A stretch of 64,000 nt of DNA from Lachnoclostridium phytofermentans ISDg (GCF_000018685.1 NC_010001.1:142001-206000); one strand, 5' to 3'; numbered from the stretch's first letter, positions 6,828 to 15,966 are shown. Made by a program: numbers and translations. Notes: generated by a model not told the origin, from the sequence alone.

Positions 6828-7403
6828 ATGTATATCATTATAGGTTTAGGAAATCCAACAAGGGAATATGAGGCAACAAGACACAACATAGGGTTTGATG
6901 CTATAACGCGATTAGCGGATGATAATAATATTTCACTTGATACAAAAAAGCATAAAGCAATCTGCGGGAAGGGAATGATTGGTGGAGAAAAAGTAATCTT
7001 GGCAAAACCGCAGACCTATATGAATTTAAGTGGAGAAAGTGTTAGGGAATTAATAGATTTTTATAAAGTTACAAAGGAAGAGATCATTGTAATTTATGAT
7101 GACATCAGTTTGGATGTAGGTCAGCTCCGAATTCGAACCAAAGGAAGTGCTGGTGGTCATAATGGAATTAAGAATATCATTGCTCATTTAGGTTCCGACG
7201 AATTTTGTCGCATTAAAATTGGGGTTGGTGATAAACCAAAAAATTGGGATTTAGCGGATTATGTATTGGCACGTTTCCCAAAAGAAGAAGAGCCTGCGAT
7301 AAGAGAAGCATTAGAAAAAGTTTCGAAGGCGTGTGAGACTATCCTTAGAGATGGAGCAAAAGTAGCGATGAATCTTTTTAATAAAAAAGAGATAAACACA
7401 TAA
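6828..7403 (+). CDS. pth: Peptidyl-tRNA hydrolase
   Basis: Pth frees tRNA from peptidyl-tRNAs that drop off the ribosome. The 191-residue protein from ATG 6828 starts MYIIIGLGNPTREYEATRHNIGFDAI, which contains the catalytic-site Asn (GNP) and His (RHNIGF). Later landmarks are KPQTYMNLSGESV, VIYDDISLDVGQLRIRTKGSAGGHNGIKN and the DYVLARF segment. An ATG at 6816 lies inside the ribosome binding site (AATGAGG) and is rejected. mfd follows after 40 bp, the same pair as in Bacillus (spoVC-mfd), so the two are probably one operon. Confidence 0.98.
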   Translation: MYIIIGLGNPTREYEATRHNIGFDAITRLADDNNISLDTKKHKAICGKGMIGGEKVILAKPQTYMNLSGESVRELIDFYKVTKEEIIVIYDDISLDVGQLRIRTKGSAGGHNGIKNIIAHLGSDEFCRIKIGVGDKPKNWDLADYVLARFPKEEEPAIREALEKVSKACETILRDGAKVAMNLFNKKEINT

Positions 7404-7416
7404 AGGAAATAACGCT

Positions 7417-7437
7417 AAAAGCAGCGCAGAAATGAGG
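7417..7437 (+). repeat. 21-bp leader repeat, copy 2 (mfd ribosome binding site)
   Basis: Exact copy of 6801-6821, also ending 6 nt before the ATG. It is preceded by AACGCT, so a GC(G/T)-containing hairpin can form just before the GAGG. Confidence 0.85.
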
Positions 7438-7443
7438 TAAAAC

Positions 7444-10400
7444 ATGAAAACATTTACTGCACCCTTGCAGGAATATCGGGAGTTTCAAGTAATTGAGCAA
7501 AGCATTCAAAAAAATCAATTTCCACTCTTAATAACAGGATGTATCGATTCGCAGAAATGTCACCTGATACATGCGCTTTCTGAGGGGATTGTATGCAAGC
7601 TTGTGATTACTTATAATGATATAAAAGCGAAAGAAATCTATGAAGATTTAAAGCTTTATGATCGCAATGTGTATTTATATCCCGCTAAGGATATTATTTT
7701 TTACAGTGCGGACATCCATGGGAATGCCATAGTCAGAGAACGTATGAGAATTCTGAAGAATCTTCTAGAACGAAAACCAATGACGGTAGTGGCAACAATT
7801 GATGGAGGTATGGATAAGTTATTACCACTTGATTATCTTTCGGATAAAATTATATGTATTAAAGAAGATTCCACAATTGAAATTGAATGCTTAAGTGAAA
7901 AGCTAATTCACCTTGGCTATGAACGTCAGGGACAAGTGGAAAATCCGGGTGAATTTGCCATCCGTGGAGGAATTATAGATATCTATCCATTGACTGAGGA
8001 AGCTCCTTACCGTATCGAGTTATGGGGGGACGAGGTAGACTCTATTCGTACCTTTGATGTTGGTAGCCAACGCTCTATTGAAAGAGTTAGTACAGCAGTT
8101 ATCTATCCAGCTTCTGAAATTATTTTAGAGCCAGAGGCACTTAAAAATGGACTTCATAAGTTAAATATAGAACAAAAAGAGTATGTTGGTAAGTTACGAG
8201 GAGAGCTAAAAACCGAGGAAGCTGCGAGGATTCATCAGATTGTAGAGGAGTTTAAGGAAAATCTTGAATGCTTACAAGGTTCTTTAAATCTTGATAGTTA
8301 TATTCGTTTCTTTTATGATAAAACATGTTCTTTCTTTGATTACTTTGCCAATGATAGCTCTATTATATTTGCGGATGAACCAAACCGTCTGGCAGAAAAA
8401 GGCGAAGCTGTATTTACCGAGTTTTCAGAGAGTATGGTAGGACGTATTGAAAAAGGATATATCTTACCAAGCCAAATGGATGTTATCTATGACTATAAGG
8501 AATTGTTAGCAAACCTAAGTCGAAGAAACAGTGTATTAATAAGTACGATGGACCATAAGGTAATGCAACTTGCAGCAAAAAAGAAAGTGGATATTACCGT
8601 TAAAAGTGTGAATCCGTATAATAATAACTTTGAAATTCTAATAAAAGATTTACAAAACTGGAAGAGAAACGGTTATCGTGTGATTTTACTCTCTGGCTCC
8701 AGAACCAGAGCAGCGAGACTTGCACAGGATTTAAGAGATAATGAATTGCCTGCTATCTATAGTGAGGATGTAGATAGAATACCGGTAAAGGGCGAAATTG
8801 TGGTAATGCACGGCAGTGTTCACCGTGGATTTGAGTATCCGTTAATTAAGCTTGTTATTATCTCAGAAAGCGATATCTTTGGTGCTGAAAAAAAGAAGAA
8901 AAAGAAAAAGCCTAGTTATGAAGGTAAGCAGATACAAAGCTTTACCGATTTAAATATAGGTGATTATGTCGTACACGAAAATCATGGGTTAGGAATTTAT
9001 CGTGGTATCGAAAAAATCGAAGTGGATAAAGTAAGCAAAGATTATATTAAATTAGAGTATGGTGGTGGCGGAGTACTCTACATCCTAGCGACTGGTTTAG
9101 ATGTTATTCAAAAGTATGCCGGTGCAGATGCGAGAAAGCCAAAACTGAATAAATTAAACTCAGTAGAGTGGAAGAATACAAAAGCCAAAGTAAAGGGAGC
9201 AGTAAAAGAAATAGCGAAAGAACTAGTAGAGCTCTATGCGACCAGGCAGGCGAAGGCAGGTCATTCTTTTTGTGAGGATACGGTTTGGCAAAGGGAATTC
9301 GAAGAGATGTTCCCATATGAAGAAACAGATGATCAGCTAAGGGCGATTGATGACACCAAACGGGATATGGAAAGTAAAAAAATTATGGATCGTTTGATTT
9401 GTGGTGACGTTGGCTATGGAAAGACAGAAATAGCAATTCGTGCAGCATTTAAAGCAATTTCGGATGGAAAACAAGTTGTATTCTTAGTACCAACAACGAT
9501 ATTAGCGCAGCAGCATTATAATACATTTAGCCAGAGAATGATGAATTTCCCAATTAGTGTTGATATGTTATGTCGTTTTAAAACTCCAGCGCAGCAGAAA
9601 AAAACATTAGAGAATTTAAAAAAGGGACAACTTGATATCTTGATTGGAACCCATAGAGTTTTATCAAAAGATATTCAGTTTAAAAATCTAGGACTTTTGA
9701 TTATTGATGAGGAGCAGCGTTTTGGTGTTACTCATAAAGAAAAAATCAAACAGATGAAAGGCGATATCGATGTTCTCACTCTTACCGCCACTCCGATTCC
9801 AAGAACCCTTCATATGAGCTTAGTTGGAATCAGAGATATGAGCGTTTTGGAAGAGCCACCGGTTGACCGTTTGCCGATACAGACCTTTGTCTTAGAGCAT
9901 AATGATGAAATTATAAGAGAGGCAATCAACCGAGAATTAGCAAGAGGCGGTCAAGTTTATTATGTACACAACCGTGTTAATGGATTAGATGAGATAACAA
10001 ATACAATAGCAAGGCTGGTTCCAGATGCCAATGTAGCGTTTGCTCACGGGCAGATGCATGAACATCAGCTGGAAAAGATTATGTTTGAGTTTATAAATGG
10101 TGAAATCGATGTTTTGGTCTCAACCACAATTATTGAGACCGGTCTTGATATATCCAATGTAAATACCATGATTATTGATAATGCGGATCAATTAGGGTTA
10201 TCCCAATTATATCAGTTACGTGGACGTGTTGGACGTTCCAACCGTACCTCGTTTGCTTTCCTTATGTATAAAAGAGATAAGTTGCTAAAGGAAGTCGCAG
10301 AGAAGCGTTTGCAGGCAATTAAAGAATTCACAGAGCTCGGATCAGGATTTAAGATTGCGATGCGTGACCTTGAAATTCGTGGAGCTGGTAATCTTTTAGG

Positions 10401-10983
10401 TGCTCAACAAAGTGGTCATATGGAAGCTGTCGGATATGATTTATATTGTAAGATGCTAAACGATGCTGTGAAGGGATTAAAGGGAGAGATTAGTGATGAG
10501 GATACCTTTGATACCAGCATCGATATGGATATGGATGCCTTTATTCCGTCTACTTATATTAAAAATGAAATGCAAAAACTTGATATGTATAAGCGGATAG
10601 CTGGAATAGAGAATGAAGAAGAGTTTATGGATATGCAAGAAGAGATGCTGGATCGTTTTGGAGACATTCCAACCTCTGTAAATAATCTGTTAAACATCGC
10701 ATTACTTAAGTCAATGGCGCATCAGGTGTATGTTAGTAATTTGGTCCAAAAAGGGACTGAGGTTAAGCTGTCGATGTACCCGAAAGCTAAGATAAAAGTT
10801 GAGATGATACCAGAACTTCTTCTAAAAGTAGGCAACAATCTAAAGATGATTCCTGGTGCCACACCGTTTTTTACTTATCATATGGCTAACGTGATTAAAA
10901 ATCCTAAAGTTGGAACGATAGACACATTAGCAGTTTTTGAGAGTGTAAAAAATCTATTATTAGAGTTTCAAATCCTTGTTTAA
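7444..10983 (+). CDS. mfd: Transcription-repair coupling factor Mfd
   Basis: Mfd is the ATP-driven translocase that removes RNA polymerase stalled at DNA lesions and recruits UvrA. The 1179 residues match the family. The N-terminus is the UvrB-homology module (GYERQGQVENPGEFAIRGGIIDIYP), followed by a Lys-rich linker (EKKKKKKKP), the RNA polymerase interaction domain (DLNIGDYVVHENHGLGIYRGIE), then the RecG-like helicase with Walker A GDVGYGKTE, Walker B DEEQRFG, motif III TLTATPIPRTL and the QLRGRVGRS motif VI. A C-terminal TRCF domain ends the protein. All motor motifs look intact. It sits downstream of pth and upstream of a PrsA-like lipoprotein. Confidence 0.98.
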   Translation: MKTFTAPLQEYREFQVIEQSIQKNQFPLLITGCIDSQKCHLIHALSEGIVCKLVITYNDIKAKEIYEDLKLYDRNVYLYPAKDIIFYSADIHGNAIVRERMRILKNLLERKPMTVVATIDGGMDKLLPLDYLSDKIICIKEDSTIEIECLSEKLIHLGYERQGQVENPGEFAIRGGIIDIYPLTEEAPYRIELWGDEVDSIRTFDVGSQRSIERVSTAVIYPASEIILEPEALKNGLHKLNIEQKEYVGKLRGELKTEEAARIHQIVEEFKENLECLQGSLNLDSYIRFFYDKTCSFFDYFANDSSIIFADEPNRLAEKGEAVFTEFSESMVGRIEKGYILPSQMDVIYDYKELLANLSRRNSVLISTMDHKVMQLAAKKKVDITVKSVNPYNNNFEILIKDLQNWKRNGYRVILLSGSRTRAARLAQDLRDNELPAIYSEDVDRIPVKGEIVVMHGSVHRGFEYPLIKLVIISESDIFGAEKKKKKKKPSYEGKQIQSFTDLNIGDYVVHENHGLGIYRGIEKIEVDKVSKDYIKLEYGGGGVLYILATGLDVIQKYAGADARKPKLNKLNSVEWKNTKAKVKGAVKEIAKELVELYATRQAKAGHSFCEDTVWQREFEEMFPYEETDDQLRAIDDTKRDMESKKIMDRLICGDVGYGKTEIAIRAAFKAISDGKQVVFLVPTTILAQQHYNTFSQRMMNFPISVDMLCRFKTPAQQKKTLENLKKGQLDILIGTHRVLSKDIQFKNLGLLIIDEEQRFGVTHKEKIKQMKGDIDVLTLTATPIPRTLHMSLVGIRDMSVLEEPPVDRLPIQTFVLEHNDEIIREAINRELARGGQVYYVHNRVNGLDEITNTIARLVPDANVAFAHGQMHEHQLEKIMFEFINGEIDVLVSTTIIETGLDISNVNTMIIDNADQLGLSQLYQLRGRVGRSNRTSFAFLMYKRDKLLKEVAEKRLQAIKEFTELGSGFKIAMRDLEIRGAGNLLGAQQSGHMEAVGYDLYCKMLNDAVKGLKGEISDEDTFDTSIDMDMDAFIPSTYIKNEMQKLDMYKRIAGIENEEEFMDMQEEMLDRFGDIPTSVNNLLNIALLKSMAHQVYVSNLVQKGTEVKLSMYPKAKIKVEMIPELLLKVGNNLKMIPGATPFFTYHMANVIKNPKVGTIDTLAVFESVKNLLLEFQILV

Positions 10984-11106
10984 GGAATGATAAATAGAAG
11001 ATACCAAGGAGTTGGAGAATGAATTAATATCAAATAGGATAAGTACTTTGATGAAACTTTCCACAGCAGTGTTTTATAAATTAGATGAAACAAGCTTTAA
11101 ATGCGC

Positions 11107-11129
11107 AAAAGCATGCGCAGGAATGGAGG
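11107..11129 (+). repeat. Hairpin/ribosome-binding leader element before the PrsA-like gene
   Basis: TGCGC (11102-11106), AAAAGCA, TGCGCA then GGAATGGAGG. This is a variant of the pth/mfd leader repeat: a GCGC-type hairpin followed at once by an AATGGAGG ribosome binding site. Confidence 0.6.
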
Positions 11130-11134
11130 ATAAG

Positions 11135-12184
11135 ATGAAAAAGATAAAGAGAATAGGCACGATAGTATTAGCGCTAACCTTAGCGACTTCCTTGTGGGCA
11201 TGCAGTAAAAATAAAGGTAGTGATGTAACGAATGAAGATGGAATAACGGTAGTTCCTGAAGTGCCTGCGCAGGAAAAGCAAGGGAAAACAGTTCTTACTG
11301 TAAATAATCTAACGGTTAGTTATGAGGAGGCGGTACTATATCTTCAATCTAGAAAAGAAGAGATTGAAGAGTTATATGGCAAGGATGTATGGAGTCTTGT
11401 TGTTGATGAGGATGGTACCACCTACGAACAGTTATTAAAAGATTCGGTTTATGAAGAGATAGAATACTTAATGCTTGTTTGTTCTAAGGCAGAGGAATTA
11501 GGGATAACGTTATCAGAAGATGAGTTGTTGGATGCTGATGAATTTACAGCTGACTTTACTAGTAATTTTTCTCCGGAAGCATTGGATTACTACAATGTGA
11601 ATAAAGGGGTTGTAAATAAGATCTATAGAGACAATATGCTTGCTAATAAAATATATGAAAGTCTAACCTTAAATGTGGATACGGAAGTATCTGATGAATT
11701 AGCAAGACAAGCGGTATTTCAATATATCCTTGTTGGAAAGTATGGATACGATGCCAATGGAAATCGAATTGAATACACAAAGGAACAATTGGAGGAGTCG
11801 AAAACTCGTGCGTATAAATTAAGAGAAGAAGCACTTGATGCAAAAAACTTTTACGATTTTGCAGCGGCGAATTCAGATGATGAAAACGAAGTTGAAATTA
11901 CAGTTGGAAAAGGCGATATGAAGGAAAATCTAGAGAAGGTTGCATTTGCATTAGACGAAGGAGAAATCAGTGATGTTATTGATACTGCAGATGGCTATTT
12001 TATCTTTCGTTGTGTTTCCTTATTAGATCGTAACGCTACTGATAGCAAAAAGGAAGATATCATCATAAAGCGTCAAGAAGAAGCATTTGATGTAGAATAC
12101 AATAAATGGCAGGGAGAGAAGGAAGTTAAGTTAAATAAAGAGATCTGGAACTCCATTGATATTACCGGTGAGTTAGTGAAATAA
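11135..12184 (+). CDS. PrsA-like peptidyl-prolyl isomerase lipoprotein
   Basis: The start at 11135 gives a 349-residue protein with a lipoprotein signal MKKIKRIGTIVLALTLATSLWAC (lipobox LWAC, Cys 23) and good GGAGG spacing; the longer open frame begins upstream without a leader peptide. Residues about 60-180 resemble the SurA/PrsA N-terminal chaperone helices. Residues about 190-310 resemble a parvulin PPIase domain (VFQYILVG.., FYDFAAANSDDE, DEGEISDVIDTADGYFIFRCV). It would act outside the membrane in folding exported proteins. It is third after pth-mfd and probably in the same operon, with a hairpin after it. The parvulin core is diverged, so activity as an isomerase is uncertain. Confidence 0.85.
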   Translation: MKKIKRIGTIVLALTLATSLWACSKNKGSDVTNEDGITVVPEVPAQEKQGKTVLTVNNLTVSYEEAVLYLQSRKEEIEELYGKDVWSLVVDEDGTTYEQLLKDSVYEEIEYLMLVCSKAEELGITLSEDELLDADEFTADFTSNFSPEALDYYNVNKGVVNKIYRDNMLANKIYESLTLNVDTEVSDELARQAVFQYILVGKYGYDANGNRIEYTKEQLEESKTRAYKLREEALDAKNFYDFAAANSDDENEVEITVGKGDMKENLEKVAFALDEGEISDVIDTADGYFIFRCVSLLDRNATDSKKEDIIIKRQEEAFDVEYNKWQGEKEVKLNKEIWNSIDITGELVK

Positions 12185-12245
12185 GTGTGAAGAGAATTTC
12201 TAAGGTGCCAAAAGACGCCACCTAAGAATTTTAAAACTTCACACT
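12184..12245 (+). repeat. Palindromic element between prsA-like gene and natA
   Basis: AGTGTGAAG (12184-12192) pairs with CTTCACACT (12237-12245); inside, AGGTG (12203-12207) pairs with CACCT (12219-12223) with AATT arms between. There is no T tail, and TGGAGG follows immediately. The GTGTGAA/TTCACAC ends recur at 28851, 53825 and 55473. Confidence 0.7.
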
Positions 12246-12272
12246 GGAGGAATAAATTAAGGGGGTGGGAGT

Positions 12273-13049
12273 ATGATAGAAATCAATCATTTGACCAAAA
12301 TCTATAAACTAACGAAGCGGCAAATGAGGCAGTTAAAAACAAAAGAGAATTTAAAATGTGCAGTGGATAATGTTAGCTTAACTGCAAAACAAGGGGAGAT
12401 TTATGGATTGTTAGGTCCTAACGGTGCAGGGAAAACGACAACACTTCGTTGCGTAGCCACCCTGTTAAAGCCAACGAAAGGTTTTATTAAGGTGAATGGC
12501 TTTGATACAATTACGCAATCAAAGAATGTTAGGGAATCCATTAGTTTTCTAACGAATGAAATAAAGTTAGACCCGCAATTCTCTGCAAAGTATATGTTTC
12601 ATTTTTTTGCTAATCTTCATGGAGTACCAGAGAAAGAATCGATAGAGAGAAGGGAAAAGTTATTCCATTACTTTGGTATCACCCCCTTCCAAGACAAAAA
12701 GATTGAAGAGTTATCTACGGGTATGAAACAAAAGGCCGCGATTGCGGTATCTTTAGCCCATGATCCTAAGATTATAATTTTTGATGAGCCTACGACTGGA
12801 CTTGATATCGTAACTGCAAGGAGTGTAACTGATTATTTAAAGGAGCTCAAAAATGAGGGAAAACTTATCATTATCTCGACCCACATCATGAGTGAAGCAG
12901 AAAAGCTGTGTGATAGAATTGGAATTATCATTCAAGGAAGAAAGGTAATGGAGGGTACTTTATCGGAGATTCTAAAAGAGACTAAGACAAATGATTTAGA
13001 AGATGCTTTCTTTCAACTATACCAAACTTATATCAAGGAGGAAGCATAA
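12273..13049 (+). CDS. natA: ABC transporter ATP-binding protein, NatA-like
   Basis: A 258-residue ATPase with Walker A GPNGAGKTT (about 49-57), Q-loop region, signature LSTGMKQK, Walker B IIIFDEPTTGLD and the switch His in IISTHIMSEAEKLCD. The sequence around the signature and the ABC-2 permease that follows directly fit the NatAB (Na+ or drug efflux) subfamily. The start is preceded by GGGGGTGGGAG. natB starts 1 bp after its stop. The substrate cannot be told from sequence, and the symbol is given by family only. Confidence 0.85.
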   Translation: MIEINHLTKIYKLTKRQMRQLKTKENLKCAVDNVSLTAKQGEIYGLLGPNGAGKTTTLRCVATLLKPTKGFIKVNGFDTITQSKNVRESISFLTNEIKLDPQFSAKYMFHFFANLHGVPEKESIERREKLFHYFGITPFQDKKIEELSTGMKQKAAIAVSLAHDPKIIIFDEPTTGLDIVTARSVTDYLKELKNEGKLIIISTHIMSEAEKLCDRIGIIIQGRKVMEGTLSEILKETKTNDLEDAFFQLYQTYIKEEA

Positions 13050-13050
13050 G

Positions 13051-14268
13051 ATGAAGGGTGCTAATATTATTTTTAAAAAAGAAATGAAACGCATTTTTCA
13101 AGATAAAAAGATGATATTTAGCTTATTTATACTTCCTGCAATCATTATTATCGGAATGTATTCGTTAATTGGGGTAATGATGAATCGGATGGTTGATGAT
13201 ATTAAAAAGCATGAATCTATCGTCTATATTCAAAACATGCCAAAGGAATATGAGAGTTTACTAAAAACTTCAGGATTTTTAGAGGTTGCTAAGGTTACCT
13301 ATCTTACCAAAGAAAGTTCCGTTAAGGAATATGAAAATAAGATCTTAAAGGAGTCAATTGATTTATTGGTATCCTTTGAGAACAACTTTAATAATTCAGT
13401 GGCATCTTATGAGAAATCAGGCGATGTTATTCCTAAGGTAACACTATTTTATAATACTACAGGGAAGTACTCTACAGAGGCTGAGAGCAATTTTCGAACT
13501 TTGGTGCTAGAGCCACTACAACAACAGTTATTAGCGAAGCGTTTGGGTAATCTTGAAGTTTTGCAGGTATTTCAGATTGCAGAGAAGGTAATTGTAGATG
13601 CAGATAAACAAAATGGACAGTTTTTAGCGATGCTGTTACCATATATGATAACATTTATGCTATTTGTCGGTGCTATGAGCCTTGGTGTAGATGCCATTAC
13701 TGGTGAAAAAGAACGCCAAACGATGGCGAAACTCTTATTAACACCGATTAACAGAAGTGAGATTGTTTTAGGTAAATTAAGCTCTCTTGCTGTGCTATCC
13801 AGTATTTCTGCCGTAGTATATGCCATTTCCATGATTATAGCGATGCCGATGATGGAAGGGAATATGGGCTCACAGGGGGGGGCGATTAGTGTACGATTTG
13901 GAGTGACGCAGGTAGTAGCGTTATTCATAACTATGATTGTTATGGTCTATTTGTATGTCGGATTGGTTGCCCTTGTTAGTGTATTTGCAAAGACAGCGAA
14001 GGAGGCAAGCTCCTACATATCGCCACTTTATATCGTAATCATTGTGGCCGGTATGCTGACAATGTTTCAAGGAGGAATAGAAAAGCCTCTTTATCATTAT
14101 GCAATTCCGGTATATGGTAACTCACTCGCAATTCAAAATATTATGACAAATGAACTTACACTAGCTCAATTTCTCATATCCAGCTGTTCTACGTTAATCC
14201 TTGCAATTCTTGTAACGATAGCAATTGCAAAAGCGTTTAATAATGAAAAGATAATGTTTAATGCATAA
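13051..14268 (+). CDS. natB: ABC-2 type permease, NatB-like
   Basis: The start ATG at 13051 is preceded by AAGGAGGAAGC and gives 405 residues. A first membrane segment (about 20-45, MIFSLFILPAIIIIGMYSLIGVMM) is followed by an extracytoplasmic domain of roughly 140 residues and then five to six more membrane segments, the NatB/YhaP layout. The conserved GEKERQTMAKLLLTPINRSEIVLGKL motif at about residue 230 is the usual ABC-2 coupling region. It pairs with natA. A longer open frame starting at 13003 overlaps natA and is not used. Confidence 0.87.
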   Translation: MKGANIIFKKEMKRIFQDKKMIFSLFILPAIIIIGMYSLIGVMMNRMVDDIKKHESIVYIQNMPKEYESLLKTSGFLEVAKVTYLTKESSVKEYENKILKESIDLLVSFENNFNNSVASYEKSGDVIPKVTLFYNTTGKYSTEAESNFRTLVLEPLQQQLLAKRLGNLEVLQVFQIAEKVIVDADKQNGQFLAMLLPYMITFMLFVGAMSLGVDAITGEKERQTMAKLLLTPINRSEIVLGKLSSLAVLSSISAVVYAISMIIAMPMMEGNMGSQGGAISVRFGVTQVVALFITMIVMVYLYVGLVALVSVFAKTAKEASSYISPLYIVIIVAGMLTMFQGGIEKPLYHYAIPVYGNSLAIQNIMTNELTLAQFLISSCSTLILAILVTIAIAKAFNNEKIMFNA

Positions 14269-14338
14269 GTTGTAGGTAGGGAATAAGTATAACATGCAAT
14301 AGGTGACCTTATTGATTGAAAATCAACGTTGAATGTGC

Positions 14339-14360
14339 TAAAGCAAGCGCAGAAATGGAG
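14339..14360 (+). repeat. Leader element before the arsR-family gene
   Basis: TAAAGCAAGCGCAGAAATGG then AG, closely matching the pth/mfd 21-bp unit, and again supplying the purine-rich ribosome binding region before the ATG at 14368. Confidence 0.6.
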
Positions 14361-14367
14361 AAAAGAA

Positions 14368-14760
14368 ATGTTAGAGAAAAAAGAAACTTCAATGCCACTG
14401 GAACAATCTCAATTGCATAATCATGACGGAAGTCTTACGAAGCTATTGCACGACATTCCACAGGAGCATGAATTCTTAATGGCTGCAGAGGTTTTTAATC
14501 AACTAAGTGATGGCACAAGACTTCGAATTCTTTGGCTATTATGCCATAGCGAAGAGTGTGTAAACGATATAGCGGCTGCAGTTCGTATGACAGCACCTGC
14601 AGTATCACATCATTTAAAAACTTTAAAACAGAATGGGATTATTAAGAGTAGAAGACTAGGAAAAGAGGTCTTATATACATTAGAAGATACGCCAAAGGCA
14701 ATCTTAATTCACAAGATGGTGGATAGCATCTTTGAGATCAATTGTCATACTTCAAGATAG
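14368..14760 (+). CDS. ArsR/SmtB-family transcriptional regulator
   Basis: I chose ATG 14368 (130 residues) because it follows the leader element; a TTG at 14329 would read through that element. The centre is a winged helix with ECVNDIAAAVRMTAPAVSHHLKTLKQNGIIKSRRLGKEVLYTL, typical of metal-sensing ArsR repressors (NmtR/CzrA type). A His/Asp-containing C-terminal helix (LIHKMVDSIFEINCH) could supply an alpha-5 metal site, but residues do not fix the metal. It lies 99 bp after natB and 49 bp before the BusR-like gene, so it may control the exporter or the cadA-type ATPase 4 kb downstream. Confidence 0.87.
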   Translation: MLEKKETSMPLEQSQLHNHDGSLTKLLHDIPQEHEFLMAAEVFNQLSDGTRLRILWLLCHSEECVNDIAAAVRMTAPAVSHHLKTLKQNGIIKSRRLGKEVLYTLEDTPKAILIHKMVDSIFEINCHTSR

Positions 14761-14809
14761 GTTTTTAGCTTTTAATTTTGACTGTGAAAGATAGAAAGAG
14801 GAATCCAAG

Positions 14810-15454
14810 ATGGAGGAACAGAGGAAGAATAAGAATGCAATCCCTAGGTATCAGCAGATTGCAGTGGAGATAGCATCAAGGATCGCAAGTGAAGAATATA
14901 AAGTCGGAGATAAGATATATGCTCGTTCTTCTATTGCAGGGCAGTATGGAGTTTCTCCGGAAACTGCCAGAAGAGCTATTTGTGTTTTGTGTGACTTAGA
15001 GATTGTAACATCTGAAAAAGGTAGCGGTGTTACAATTAAGTCAACTGAAAATGCGATAAAGTTTATTAAGCAGTACAACAAACGCCAAACGATTGATACA
15101 ATCAAAGATAATATCCAACAAAGTATTATAAGGCAGAGAACGGAAATGGAAGTTATGAACCAACATTTGACGGAACTTATTTCTGCTTCTGAGCATTTTC
15201 GTTCGTTAAATCCTTTTATGCCATTTGAAATACTGATTACGAAAGAGTGTGTCTTTCTTGGTAAAACGGTAGCAGAATTACAATTTTGGCAGCATACTGG
15301 CGCTACTGTGATAGCAATTCGTCGAGGGGATGAAACCATGGTTTCGCCTGGTCCATATACTCATATTAAAGAGCATGATATCCTATATTTTATTACACAG
15401 GATGATGCTCCGTATCGAGTTAAAATTTTTTTATATCCAAATACAACGGAATAG
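14810..15454 (+). CDS. BusR-like regulator: GntR-type winged helix plus RCK_C (TrkA-C) domain
   Basis: A 214-residue protein. Residues 10-78 are a GntR-family winged helix (PRYQQIAVEIASRIASEEYKVGDKI..QYGVSPETARRAI..LEIVTSEKGSGVTI). Residues about 85-125 form a coiled coil. Residues about 130-210 are an RCK_C domain (EILITKECVFLGKTVAELQFWQHTGATVIAIRRGDE..SPGPYTHIKEHDILYFI). The order and length match BusR of streptococci and lactococci, a c-di-AMP-responsive repressor of a glycine-betaine transporter. The next operon downstream encodes an OpuC-type osmolyte transporter whose promoter carries an 11-bp inverted repeat, which supports the comparison. Regulation of opuC is inference. Confidence 0.85.
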   Translation: MEEQRKNKNAIPRYQQIAVEIASRIASEEYKVGDKIYARSSIAGQYGVSPETARRAICVLCDLEIVTSEKGSGVTIKSTENAIKFIKQYNKRQTIDTIKDNIQQSIIRQRTEMEVMNQHLTELISASEHFRSLNPFMPFEILITKECVFLGKTVAELQFWQHTGATVIAIRRGDETMVSPGPYTHIKEHDILYFITQDDAPYRVKIFLYPNTTE

Positions 15455-15517
15455 TTAAGATAAAGCACTCACATATCGTCTCTGTAAAGTAGACAAAGAA
15501 AAAATATATATTTTGTA

Positions 15518-15552
15518 CCGCCAATCATCTAGTCATGATTGGCGGTTTTTTT
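15518..15552 (+). terminator. Terminator after the BusR-like gene
   Basis: CCGCCAATCAT and ATGATTGGCGG form a perfect 11-bp stem with a 6-nt loop that ends in seven T residues. Confidence 0.95.
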
Positions 15553-15813
15553 GCTCCATGTATGGCGCATATCTACCTTATTAACGAGCTACTTTTTATA
15601 TTCTAGTGATCATATAGCCAAATTTCAATTTTATATAAATACAGTTTGTAATCTTAGGTATCGTTATATTGTTATCTGTTGATACTATATTTTAAAGCAA
15701 TTATTTATTTTTTGCTTTTTATTTATTGCATACCATATCTGTAAATAGATGTAATATGCAATGGGAAAACGTGTAAATTATTTGATAATACACATGTGAA
15801 ATAAGGATTTTTC
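15553..15813. other. AT-rich intergenic DNA upstream of the opuC promoter
   Basis: About 260 bp with no open frame of interest and no structure that I recognise. Confidence 0.5.
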
Positions 15814-15842
15814 TTGACATAGTAACAACTTTATATTAGTAT
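15814..15842 (+). promoter_or_regulatory. Promoter of the opuC operon
   Basis: TTGACA (15814-15819), 17-bp spacer, TAGTAT (15837-15842). The -35 is perfect and the -10 weak (4 of 6). Confidence 0.6.
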
Positions 15843-15855
15843 TGAAGTTGTTACT
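15821..15855. promoter_or_regulatory. Operator-like 11-bp perfect inverted repeat in the opuC promoter
   Basis: AGTAACAACTT (15821-15831) and AAGTTGTTACT (15845-15855) are separated by 13 bp and cover the spacer, the -10 and the probable start site. A dimeric or tetrameric repressor bound here would block transcription. The neighbouring BusR-like protein is the best candidate. Confidence 0.65.
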
Positions 15856-15966
15856 TCTGTAAAAGAGGTATAGAGAGATATAATCTTCTCATAGAAAGGT
15901 TCTTTCTTTAGTGAGTTTTTTTCTCTCAAAATGTTTGTGTCTGAACTATGGTCACAAATAAAAAGT

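Noticed and set aside
12184..12245. Possible terminator after the prsA-like gene
   Set aside because: The hairpin is strong but has no T tail and runs directly into TGGAGG; it fits the leader-palindrome family better, so it is listed as a repeat.
14851..15339. 162-codon minus-strand open frame opposite the BusR-like gene
   Set aside because: It mirrors a well-supported coding gene, lacks a ribosome binding site and has no recognisable domain.
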